DNA of 64,000 nucleotides from Chondrosia reniformis (lineage: Eukaryota > Porifera > Demospongiae > Chondrillida > Chondrillidae), in NCBI GenBank assembly GCA_947172415.1, contig OX359193.1:1002501-1066500 (forward strand), written 5' to 3'. Under the pieces are notes generated by a model that searched no databases, had not been told where the DNA came from, and was given only the letters and a program-made list of their open reading frames with translations. Positions 12,401-24,600 of this stretch are shown in pieces (the stretch's first letter is position 1; each line of letters starts with the position of its first letter). The translations under genes were made by a program, and so were the position numbers.

Positions 12401-12898
12401 TTAAAATGGACAATTGGATTTTCTTCAAAGGGGTAGGGCAAAATATTTTCAAGGCAACTGTCCTCCTCTCCCCCTAACAGAGACTCGCTATGTTTTAAGG
12501 AACAAAGGCCAATAGATGAGCAAAGGATTAACCTGTACAAGGCTTATTATATTTACCTGTATTTGATCAACTTTTCTGAGAAATATTTGTTCTTCTACAC
12601 ACTTTAGTTAGGATATGACTTTACAAACTACTTTTTCCCTTTTTTACATGCTATATAGGATCTTCAGACCAATGTTAAAGGAGTAAGGCTTGGAGATCAT
12701 AATGACAAAGAGTATAAGACCGAGAACTGCTTTGAGCTGTCTAAAGGTGACCACATTGGAGGGTTTAATTTGGGGTCAACCATCGTACTCATCTTTGAAG
12801 GTACTAGAGACTTTAATTTTGTAATCCGTCCTCAGCAAAAGGTCAAATATGGAGAACCTTTGGGATCACACCAGGGCAAATATAAAACAGATCATTAG
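9438..12898 (+). CDS. PISD: Phosphatidylserine decarboxylase (PISD), mitochondrial
   Basis: Six exons: 9438-9513, 9929-10107, 10760-10996, 11245-11509, 11906-12066 and 12659-12898; about 385 residues (human about 409). The enzyme makes phosphatidylethanolamine from phosphatidylserine at the mitochondrial inner membrane. Visible landmarks are a basic N-terminus (ILTRIPRTRLHYNY), a membrane segment (IPVSVGIGVIAFV), VSPCDGRV with the catalytic Asp, APGDYHHFHSP with the His, and FNLGSTIVLIFEG. In that last motif the LGST site is self-cleaved between Gly and Ser to create the pyruvoyl group. The first exon is less certain: it joins in phase and looks like a mitochondrial presequence, but translation could also begin at ATG 9931. 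Exons from 9931 onward are secure. It is divergent from NUDT9. Confidence 0.93.
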
Positions 12899-13730
12899 TG
12901 ACATTACGTACTTCTCTAAATGCATAGTGATTAACTCATTTTAATTTTACCTCTGTTTCAGATAATTCTTCAACTTATAACAATCATGACATCAATAATT
13001 ATTTATTGTTTACTGTACGTACAAAACACATATATATATAGGAAATGTACATTTTCTTATATTTTGTTGTGAAAGTGTAAAAATGTAGTCCTATTTATCA
13101 GTCATTCTGTCAGATACACTGTACGTTTGGAGCTCTCTCCTTATACCACCTATATATATAGCTATTGCATAATCACATTGTATTGAATTGAAATGATAAA
13201 CTATATACAACAAATCACACATCACATGTACACATACATACATATATATATACCACATTAATATTAGAAACACTACTATACATACATGTATATATATATA
13301 TAATTTGGTTCTGTGAATATACGTATATATGAATTGAAGCTTATTATATGTATATATATTGATGTATAAATTAATTTTTTTCAGCAAAAGATGTTGATCT
13401 ATTTAACTTAATTCGATTGTCAGGTAATTAAGGTCCATCTATACAAAAATAAGCACGGATTATCTAAATAAAGTCAGTATATATGAAAATTTCTATATAA
13501 AACTCTTTGGAAATGCTTCATACATGCCTGTGTATGCTGTAATCAAGTATTAGCTTCATATCTTGGCATTTGTTAGAGTTACGTACACAGCACTAAATGT
13601 ACTTTAAATTCTAGCATATATACACAGTTAATGTATGGTGAGAGATATAGGGCAAATATACGTATAATCTTGCAATTTATATATATATGTATGCAAACAA
13701 CTTTATGGTCACTGAAGAAATATTTAGAAT
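12899..13730. other. Intergenic AT-rich spacer
   Basis: This lies between the converging 3' ends of PISD and the receptor kinase. It holds many TATATA and TACATA runs and no convincing exon. Short open frames here are low complexity. The 3' UTRs of both genes probably occupy its two ends. Confidence 0.6.
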
Positions 13731-16700
13731 TCACTGTTCCTTGCTGTTGGTGTATTTGAATTGGAGATCTTCAAAGAGGTGTTTTCCCTCTGTAAGGGGA
13801 GCCCCCAGGACACCAGCCCACTTGGAACTGTTCTCCTCTTCATTCCGACTCAAAAGAAACCTCTCAGATTTACAGAACTGTCCACTGATGTCATTAGCAG
13901 TTGGTCTCTTGTGACTGTCTGGGTTCCAGCACTGCACCATCACCTGGTACACAGCCCTGGGACAGCCTGGTGGACAGGGGTGGCAGTACCCCTTGTCAAA
14001 TATCTGCACTACCTACATGATACATAGTAGCACTGCATCATGTGATAGTCACATGACAGGGGTGGCTGTACCCCTTGTCAAATATCTGCACTACCTACAT
14101 GACACATAGGAGCACTGCATCATGTGATAATCACATGACACTGTTACTTACTTCATTGATTGCATGGTTCTCAAATGGTTTGTGTCCAAGTGACCAGATC
14201 TCGTACATTAACATTCCATAGCTCCACACGTCACTGGCAGTGCTGTACTTCCTGTACAAGATGGCCTCAGGAGCTGTCCACTTGACTGGAATGTGACCTC
14301 CATGAGTCACATAGTATTCAGAGTCTTCCAAATTACGAGACATTCCAAAATCAGCAATCTGAAGTTAAAATGGAAACCAAAGAAATTTAAAGCAAGAAGT
14401 TATTATATATATATATATATACAGGTTACGTACCTTGCAATTCAGTTCACAATCCAGGAGTATGTTCCTAGCTGCTATATCTCTGTGTACAAATGATTTC
14501 TTTGCCAGAAAAGCCAATCCATCAATCACTTGTTTACAAAACTGTAACAAAAGGCTTGGAAGGCTGGGATCCTTCAGGAGAGAAGGCGTTCTGTGAACAA
14601 GAGAGAGATCGGAGATTCAATTACGTATTACCCTTTTTGATACTAGTATATGTACATAACTGTTGGATTCTTTCAAAATATTATGATTTCCACACAGTGT
14701 ATATGTACCTCTTAGTCATGTTCAAATAATTTAAAAGGTCTCCTTTTGGTAAAAGTTCCATTATAATCATATTCTAGCCAGGGAACAGTAAAAATATAAA
14801 ATTATTAGAGAATATATATATTAAGCAGTGAAATCAAATAGTTTCAGTTAGGAAATTGCCCAACTCACTGGTTGCTCAAGAGTTACAACCCCATACAGTT
14901 GAACCACATGTCTATGCTTGAACTGGCCAATAATGACTGCCTCTTGAAGCAGCTTTAATTTCTGCTCCACAGGGACTCCCTCCCTAACTAACTTGACTGC
15001 CACGTCTGTCAGACCTGACTTGGGAGACCTCCAACTGGCTCTGTACACCTCCCCAAATTGACCCTCCCCCAGCTTATTACCAGTGGTGATGTGATGTGAT
15101 GGGATCTCAAGCATACAGTACTGAGCCAGTTGAGCATATATCTCTTCCTCAGTACTGCTGGGAGCAATATATATGCTAGACTGTATTGATCTCTCCACTT
15201 CACAAACAGAATCCATGGCTCCTGCTCCTATTCTGAACTCTGATAGATTCAAACTGGAAAGCTGAATGATATGAGAATTAACAGTGAATTTGAAAATGTT
15301 ATGATCTAAAACATTACAAACATGAAAATAAAAATTACATAATAACCTGTTCCCAAATATTATTAATACAATAAAGCCATCAGCACAATTATAAAATGGC
15401 TACTACAAAGAGAAAAAATAATTCTTAATTTAACAATGTATGTAATTTGTAACAAAATTGCATGAGTGCATTACGCCTCTTAATAATCTATAGGGAAAAA
15501 TATTTTATAGTAACTAAATTAATTGTCCACCATGCAATATTTGTTCCTTTGCCTCCATATATATATATATATATATACGTATATCACAAACCTTTGTTAC
15601 TGGTCTAAAATTGTTTCCATCTTCATAATACGTACTGCTTGACAGGGTAGCCATCTTTCTACGTTCTTCCTATACATGTATATATACAGTGCAAGTTACA
15701 ATATATATAAGCATATAATCTATAATGTAATGTACGTAAATATATATTCATTAGCAATGTTACAGTCATTTTATTCAATGGATGGTGAATATATAAAGCT
15801 GCTAATTACCATTGTAGGTACATATCCATATATGGGAAATTTGGTTGTCATAGTATCACTTCCTGTCTATGTATACATACAGAAACAGAAGCAAATTCAG
15901 AGTACATAATTATATAATACACATTCATAATTAAAAACACTATGCATACACAATAATATATTATGCATATTTCATAACTCAATTTCGGACAATAAAATAT
16001 AAGAATTGCTAGGATCATGCTTATAATAATGCATGAAGACTTAACAATGTCTATATTACACACTTTATGTTGCATTCCATTTTGCTTATCAAATTTATGA
16101 TATTCTTCTTCATCAACTTCTCTTTTATGGTTGACCTGTCCGCTCATCCCTTCAGTGACTATTCTACACCTTCCAGAGTTCTCCAAGACATTTCCACAAG
16201 TCTCATAAGTGGCCATGGGAGGAGGGAGAGTGGGAGCACTCTTCCCTGAACTGCTCACTGGTTCCTCATATGGTGCTGCTACATTATTGTGTTCCTGAGA
16301 TAATGTGGGCGTGGTCAAAGGGTGGGGATACCCTTCGGTTTCCTCATAAATATTTGACTTGATCAATGTATGAGGTGATTCTTCTGCTACTGTTGATTCT
16401 GCACCTAACAGCAACAGTAATAGGTATATACAAACACACATACGTATGGCACCAAAGTCATGCTTTAGAATAATTAATTAAGTATATATATATCGCAAAA
16501 TGCAGAGGCTATGATATATATACGTACATATATGAAACTATATACAAAATTCCAAACAAATATTCAATGCATGATATTATATACATATATACAACCTCAT
16601 CTACTCACTGTAGTATGATGAGATATGGTTCTCTTGAATATTGTTGATCTTTCTATTTCTTCTCCTCCACCATACACACAGAATTATTAACACTATCACT

Positions 16701-17649
16701 CCTATCCCGACCAGTACGATACTACCTACAACACCTCCAACCACGGGACCTGCATCTAGCGTGTTTGTACTGTCAGTTGTGGCTAATGTACTAGTTGGAG
16801 TTGATCTATTAGTTGTGGCTAATGTACTAGTTGGAGTTGATCTACTAGTTGGAGCTAATGTACTAGTTGGCCATGGTGAATAATCAGAAGATAAAGAAAC
16901 AACTACAAAAAATTCATGGAAATAAATACAATTTAATTAAGTTAAATCTTCTATATTTCATAAACATAAATAATTATATAGATATCCATGTCTTTACCAT
17001 TTAGATGAGGTGCTCCAGTTCTGAGATAGCCATCACTACTGTTATATTTGGGTGTAACAGTAACTTCATTAGCTATAGTAGTATTTTGTGTTATGCTAAA
17101 GTATGCATATGAATGCACAGATACTGTATTAAATGGTAGATCCACTGGACCAGTACTACCTGTCCACAATGGTAGATAAAACCCAACTATATCTTCTGAT
17201 TTATAAAGAAATGACTTCGAAACTGCTGGAGTTACTGTGTATGCTCTTGTTGATGCTTCACTGTCATATATAGTGAGCATTTCATTGTACACTCTCGTAA
17301 ACTCGAGCGTTGCACTAACATTCCCTTTAATAAGTCTCCATATTTGTAAATCAATCCTTGAAACAGTGTTGTTAGAACTTCTAGGTGGATGAAGTAATAT
17401 CCATGTTAAAGATGATGTGTTGCCATCGGAACAGAAGTTCATTGAAGGAATTAACACGAGTGACCCGGCCTGAAAGCGTCCACTATCGCCAGTTGGGTTT
17501 GGGTTACTTATCGGACAACTGGTATCTATAGGAACTGCTGAAAACACATGTTGCTTTGTTAAACTTGTAAATAACTCACTTGGAAGCGACAGAGGAACTG
17601 TACAGCAGAGAATTAGTAATATCCCTAAAACCGTAGGCTCACTCTCCAT
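13731..17649 (-). CDS. Receptor tyrosine kinase with unrecognised ectodomain
   Basis: Nine exons: 17649-16998, 16902-16609, 16404-16064, 15669-15592, 15261-14869, 14773-14709, 14590-14434, 14358-14152 and 14012-13731; 822 residues. Order: signal peptide (1-24), N-glycosylation-rich ectodomain, Thr/Ser-rich stalk with a short internal repeat (PTSTLA, about 230-262), one membrane span (about 271-294) followed by WWRRRNRK, a juxtamembrane region with many tyrosines, then the kinase. Kinase motifs are GEGQFGEV, VAVK (Lys about 545), HRDIAARN, DFG, and PVKWTAPEAI followed by SDVWSYG. All catalytic residues are present, so it should be active. HRDIAARN rather than HRDLAARN is a mild variant. I cannot assign it to EGFR, Met, Eph or insulin-receptor classes. 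It is probably one of the sponge-expanded receptor kinases. Confidence 0.9.
13975..14138. repeat. 82-bp tandem duplication across the last intron/exon junction of the receptor kinase
   Basis: Two near-identical 82-bp units start at 13975 and 14057. The unit contains the acceptor and the first ~38 coding bases of the final exon. The second copy therefore puts a decoy acceptor (exon start 14094) inside the intron. Use of the decoy reads 18 codons and then stops. Confidence 0.85.
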
Positions 17650-18035
17650 ATTTATTATATAGCGAAGAAGTTCAATTCTTCAAAAGAATATTAATAAATA
17701 AAATCGCGACGTCGACGTACTATTTACAGCCGGCGATATAACCATATTCATTATTTTATAGGCTATAATATACGTATGTTCGGGGATCATTACAATTAAA
17801 TCAATGACTGGTGAAGATGTTATAGTTACTTGTAAGATATTACATATATACATGTATATCTGGTTTCATACTGCAAGCAGTATATATAACAAACTATATG
17901 TCTGAGATTACATTGCTCGGTAAGTAGCTAACAGAGAGGAAGGAAGAGAATGTATAAGTACAAGATTAGAAGTCACCTAAAATAATCATTTTGACTTTGA
18001 TTATTAACAGAAAATTATTAATGATGTGAAAAGGT
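17650..18035. other. Spacer between receptor kinase 5' end and PIGT 3' end
   Basis: AT-rich with no exon. It must contain the receptor kinase promoter and the PIGT 3' UTR. I see no distinctive motif beyond TATATA runs. Confidence 0.5.
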
Positions 18036-21000
18036 TTAATCTTTTTTGAGTTTTAATCTCCTAAATAATCTTTGTAAAAGTCCCACTTGCTGTTGTGGTC
18101 CAACAGGAACCAGGACCCTGGTGGTAAGGTTGAGCAGGGACCCAAAGGCAATGGCCAACACTGTGCTCACAAAACACAGCACGTTGAACATCATGCTAAA
18201 GTCCGGTGTGGGTAGCTCAACCAACAGAGGCTCCGTGTGCAGGTGGAGCAGAACTCCATTGCTAATACACAAAGAGACATGCTTAAATTCATCTGATAAT
18301 ACATGTAGCTAGATATCTGGTAATATATTAATAAGCTGAGTGATAACAGAACCACAAGCACAAGCAAATATAAAGTGTAACCATGTTACGTTAATCGTGC
18401 ACCATTTACATACACATAAAGGTATAATTTATAGCAAGTTAGGCATGATTATAGATTTTAACAAAAGGTAGACTATTAGATAGTGGACAGTGAAGACACG
18501 GGGGAGCTTTAGAGAGGAATTCTTACCCTTGATGCTTCTGAGATTGGAGAAGGTACTCAGGCAATATGCTGTGGTTTACATGGGAGGTCAGCACAGCAGT
18601 GAGGACTGCAGAGCTACATAAAGACATTAAGGGACAGCACAGGTTTGAAGATGTTCAAAATACATTTATATAATGTGCCAGTGGTGCAAACATATATAAA
18701 TAAAGTTATAAACCACTAGTTATGCCATCTTTTAGCTAAAACACAGACTCCAGCTGATTGCAGAGATGTGGCTATTCAGGTGGATAATACATCTAACCAA
18801 TAATATAGATAATACGTACAATACATGTATATATTTACAGATTAATTACTGGAAAATATATATTATGACAAACAGTCATATGCACACATCTATGTGCAAA
18901 GGTGTCAATTTGATATTGTGGATTTTACTGGAAAGTATACTACTGTGGCAGTGGTGTGGCACTGACTTGATGTAGAAGCCGTGATGTGCATCTGGAGGAT
19001 GTTCATTCCAGCGGAGGAATGCCCGGTTGAACTGAATGCTGAGTGTGATGGTTGCACGAGGGGGAAGGAGAAGGAAGAGCTCCAATAGGTAGGACCTCTC
19101 TCTATCTCTAGCTGCAACAAAGTACTGGTGAAGAAGAACTACAGAACAACAGGAAACATGAATTACAGTATGATCTCAAGAGGAAAATTACAAAAATAAT
19201 TAATTGCAAAGAAGGTAGTACTACATGCAATTTAAATTTTATGTTGGATTTTGTTTTCAGGTGTTAGTATATATCCCCATTTTACTAATTTATTGTAATT
19301 TTTTAATTATTATTATTACTACATATATACATAATAAATTGTAAAGCATGACATTGCAAATGTTCCATGGAAGGCGCTATCTGTGACCATAATGTATTAT
19401 GAGATTATAATACATCTAGTGAGTTTGCAGAGGCAAACCAATTTATACCCCAATTCACAGTGTGAGCTCATTGGATATTAATATTTTACGGTCAGTCTAC
19501 AAATTGTGAAAATTCCTAGTAGTATGATACTGATTGATACGACTCTACTTGGCCTAGTGTACCCCTATGAATTGATGAAAATACACACAATTGCAAAACA
19601 TGTTAATAAATACAATCTGCCTCGTTTTCAGAGTCTTTACTGACTGTCTTGTTCCGGTTCAATTGGTGTGCTAGTGTGGAGTTGGGTGACAGATATTGTG
19701 AGTGTATGAAGAAAGAGACGCAGGAACCACGGGACCATGTCCAGGTAAAGTACTTGGAGGCTGACATCACCATGGTTATGAAGCTGCAGTTCCAATCCTC
19801 CCCACTCGTGACCACTCCCTACAAAGGTCAGCAACAAACATGTCTACTGCTAGATGGATAGCAGAAACTAAATCTCAAGACTATATTGCAGTATATGGGG
19901 AAAACTATCATGTTATAGTTTCTGTAAAAGTCAGTAAAGATATTGTTTCTGTGGACTAAAAGAACACTTGGGAACTGTGCAATTGATGATTTCCCAACAA
20001 ATGCTACTTGACTGTTTCCAGTCTGTCAGTTCTATGTAAGTATTGATGTCTATACAGTGGACTGTCAAGCAGTGCTTAACTGGTCCCTCACCAGTGATAT
20101 AACGATGAGCTAGAAGTGGAGGTGGCAAGATGTCACTTTTCTTCTGAACTGGAGCATTTCTAGTGACCTTTAAATCAAAAGCATCTACAACTACCACAGA
20201 ATACACTACATGTAATTCAGGTAATATTCTGCTACAGTATACAGCTAGATGGATACAGTCTACGTATAGCTAGATGGATACAGTCTACATACAGCTAGAT
20301 GGATACAGTCTACATACAGCTAGATGGATACAGTCTACGTACAGCTAGATGGATACAGTCTACGTACAGCTAGATGGATACAGTCTACATACAGCTAGAT
20401 GGATACAGTCTACGTACAGCTAGATGGATACAGTCTACGTACAGCTAGATGGATACAGTCTACGTACAGCTAGATGGATACAGTCTACGTACAGCTAGAT
20501 GGATACAGTCTACGTACAGCTAGATGGATACAGTCTACGTATAGCTAGATGGATACAGTCTACATACAGCTGGATGGATACAGTCTATGTACAGCTAGAT
20601 GGATACAGTCTATGTATAGCTAGACTGTATGTAACATACTATAAGGACAAATAGGCTGATTTAGCTTTGCTGATGTTTCTATTTCCAGAATAACACTTAC
20701 TGTTCAAGTCAAATTCTTTCCAAACACCATCTTCTGTTAAACTGGAAAGCGTATTATCTACAGTTACATCTCCCTGGAGCAAATTAAGGATACATTAGTA
20801 AAGTAGTGACTCTATTTGTCACTGCTACTCTGTGGGACATGTCTGTTATTCTACGAGACAGGCCTTTAAACTACTAGTGTACATTTAGATAATGTTCTAT
20901 TTCCTACGTAGACTTGCAGTATGTATCCACAATCTGCTCTGCTTTGCCAGGGGACAAGCTGTACTGATGTTATTACCAAACAGCTCTGAGAAACTCCATC

Positions 21001-21597
21001 CTACAGTGAATCACATTTAGCAGTAAATTGTGTAGCATATACTCAATCTGCCTCATAGATTAAGATACACATTATACAGGTACATATACGATATTACACT
21101 TAATAAGCAGTATATAAGTAGATAGTGGCAACCTCCTGCATAGGAGAAACGCTGTATTGATTGATTGATTGATTGGTACTCAATCTTAAATGACATCCAG
21201 CTATACCTTTCTCTGAGGAAGGCAATGTGACAGAGGTCAGTGATAACATAAGCACCATAGCAACTGAGTCACACTCCAAATTCTATCAAAATAAATAAGC
21301 AAATAAAACAAGCAGAAATACGTACTGTAGGTTTAACTCTACCATGCGGGTAATACAGAGATCATGCACAACAGCATACTGAACATATTATTAACATATC
21401 ACATATATTCCTGCACACTTATTATGTACATACAGAGCTTATGCTGCTGACACTTACTGTACACTCTGACATAAAGTCTATCCCAAGAGAATGGAAGTGA
21501 GAATTATATAACTTTTTGACTGAAAATAGACTAGCTATACCAGCCTACATAGGATGAGCAGATATACTGTATAATATTATTATAGGTAGGCAAACTA

Positions 21598-21635
<38 letters not shown>

Positions 21636-24600
21636 TAATCAAGGTTTTAAAATTTACTACAGGAGTCATTGATACATGATTCATAGCGAACACACATACA
21701 CAGATACATGTAAGATCAGTGGTTTTCAGTTCAGGTAGGTTCAAAGATTGCGAACCCTATTGAAATAGATGGAACCTAGTATATTAGTTAACTAAACATC
21801 ATATGAGCATCAGCAACAATAATTTTATACAAGTTATTGAACGTTTCAACCATGAAGGTCTACATCAGCAAAAGGATAGATACATAGATGGATAGCTTAG
21901 CTATTCCTACATGTGTTGCATAAGACAAGTGGATTCAATCATAAGCAGCACTTTGGTGTGGTGCAACATGTACCTTGTTACTGCAAGGCAGTAGCTTCTT
22001 CCAAGGTGTAAAGTTCTCTGTGCAAACTATCTCTCTGGGCAGGGCAGCATATCTCAAGTAGTCTCTAGATATGTTGCCTAGCAACAGGAGGAAATATATG
22101 CAAGCAGGCCAATATTCCCAATATCAATCCACTAAAGTGCTGAATATGCACTGCTCACCAAAGACTGCTCCAAGAGGTTTGAAGGATGACTGTGGTATGT
22201 ATGTTGAAGGTGGATTGATAAAGTTAAGGGAAGCGCATATCAAACCAGACAAAGCATTGGAGACTCCTTTCCACTGCAAATCAACACTACAAGTGACAGC
22301 AAACATACATAAAAGGTTTGTGTATCTAGAGTACATACATTATGAATTTATAATACATTTACCAGAGATTTATTCAGTAAATATGTACAGTACGTATGCA
22401 TATACTTACATAATACACAACATATATAGACATGTAAACGTGTAGAAGTAACTTTGAGGCTGTGAATACACACACTAATAGCAGAGGCCAACAAGTATAA
22501 GATAAAGGTTCTGTTTATCTCTTTCTTGTAAGCAATGTTTTTGTACACAGTTAGTACCAATTAGCATCAGCTGCATCAGACAAATCAGCTGCATCAGACA
22601 AATCAGCTGCATCAGACAAATCAGCTGCATCAGTCAAATCAGCTGCATCAGACAAATCAGCTGCATCAGTCAAATCAGCTGCATCAGTCAAATCAGCTGC
22701 ATCAGTCAAATCAGCTGCATCAGTCAAATCAGCTGCATCAGACAAATCAGCTGCATCAGACAAATCAGCTGCATCAGTCAAATCAGCTGCATCAGTCAAA
22801 TCAGCTGCATCAGTCAAATCAGCTGCATCTGTACTCAGCATACCAGTGATGCCCCACACAGCAAATTGAACACACCAAACTGCAGCTGATTCAGAACAAA
22901 TTAGCAGCAAAAGTCTTAGTAAACATCTCACAGCATTTGTATTACCATGGTTACTATAATGCAATTATAGGTAAGTTCAACAATCAGCACTTAATACAGT
23001 ATATAAGGAGAGTTTGTCCTATGTATATACATTTCAACTGTTAAAATCAAGGACCTTGGAAAGCCAAACCATTCTATAAGTTTATAAAATTCAACAAGCA
23101 TTCTCATGAAATACTGGATCTACTCATATCTGCTCTGGACTACAGTGTGTGGAGGTGAGAGTGATAGAGGTTGTATAATATAGGTACATACCTTATAGGG
23201 ATACATGACCATCATTGTGTTGATAATATTCAGAAATTTTGAAAATTGCTGAATTATTTTGATATTTTTAATTTTTAGTATATTAAGAATAATATTGAGT
23301 ACAATATTATTATAGTATGTTAGAGGTGCATTTGTAAATCCATTATAGGTATATAATAATTCTTTGCTCTACAGTTACAGTTCATTAAGAATAATAAAAT
23401 ACAAAACCAATAGTCATACAGAGGGATAGAAAATCTTGATGGCATATACTACGTATATTATCAGTTTTAAAGGAACAATTTAATATCATCATCATTGAAC
23501 TCTGGATATTACCCTACCCACTCATGTCCCCTGAGGAACACAATGAGCTAATGGGCGGAAATGAAGTTCGTTAATGGGAATCAGAGTCTCCCCCTAGCCT
23601 TCAAAAAGATGGTCGAGCCATAGACAGCTGTTTTGTCCGTATCCAGAATTCATGATGATGATATCAATGCTTTAAGATTGGCTTTAGATCTTAAGGTCCC
23701 CTTATTTTTTCCGAAAAATTTAATCTCCAAACATATAAACTGGACTTTGATACTATTGTATCTACTTTGCCTCCATTTTAGCAACTGGTCTATTGAGTGA
23801 GAATCGTGTAGCTAGACAGGCTGACACTGATACAACATCTGATAATTGTGGTCCAGCTGGTAGAGATGGAAGGGACGGTTTGCCTGGGAGGGATGGAAGG
23901 GATGGTGTACAAGGAGTGGATGGACCAGCTGGTCCACAAGGACCGCAAGGTCCAACTGGACCATCTGGTCCTCCTGGGAAGGATGGAGGAGGATTGACCT
24001 ATATCAGATGGGGAAAGAGAACTTGTCCTAGCATTCCAGGAACTACACTAGTGTATGAAGGTCTAACAGCTGGATCACACTACCAGCACACAGGAGGAGG
24101 AGCTAACTACATCTGCATGACCAAGCATCCACTATATCAACCTGGTACTAGCACTGTTGATTTTGGTGCTTCTTCAATCTATGGAACAGAATATCGGGTT
24201 GCAAATGGACAGGCAGCAGACAGCAATCGTATTCATAGCCACAATGTTCCATGTGCAGTGTGTGAAGTGTACATACGCTCCAAACAGCTCATGATACCTG
24301 GAACATATCAGTGTCCAAGTGGATGGACCAGAGAGTATTATGGATGGCTGATGGTTGAACGACATAATCATAAGGGACGTACAATGTACACCTGTGTTGA
24401 CAGCTATCCAGATGTGGTTCCTGGGACTGCAGGGTATATAGATGGTGCCCTCATTTATCATGTTGAAGCAGACTGCTCCACTGGTCTCCCTTGTGCACCT
24501 TATGATGCGAGGAAGGAGCTCTCCTGTGTTGTCTGCACCAAGTAACTCAGGGAAGGACCTCCAGTGGAATTATACACTTATCTATATGCTATAGGCATAT

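Noticed and set aside
13091-13387. 98-codon Tyr/Ile-rich frame
   Set aside because: Low-complexity TATA-type DNA in a 3' spacer.
20241-20624. CRISPR-like regular array
   Set aside because: Units are contiguous without spacers and lie in a eukaryotic intron; it is a minisatellite.
22071-22445. Plus-strand frame of 124 codons
   Set aside because: Antisense to PIGT exons 3 and 4, which are supported by homology and splice sites.
22551-22964. 137-codon frame of DAADL(S/T) repeats on the minus strand
   Set aside because: Product of the 18-bp array. It joins no PIGT exon and has no promoter or splice context.
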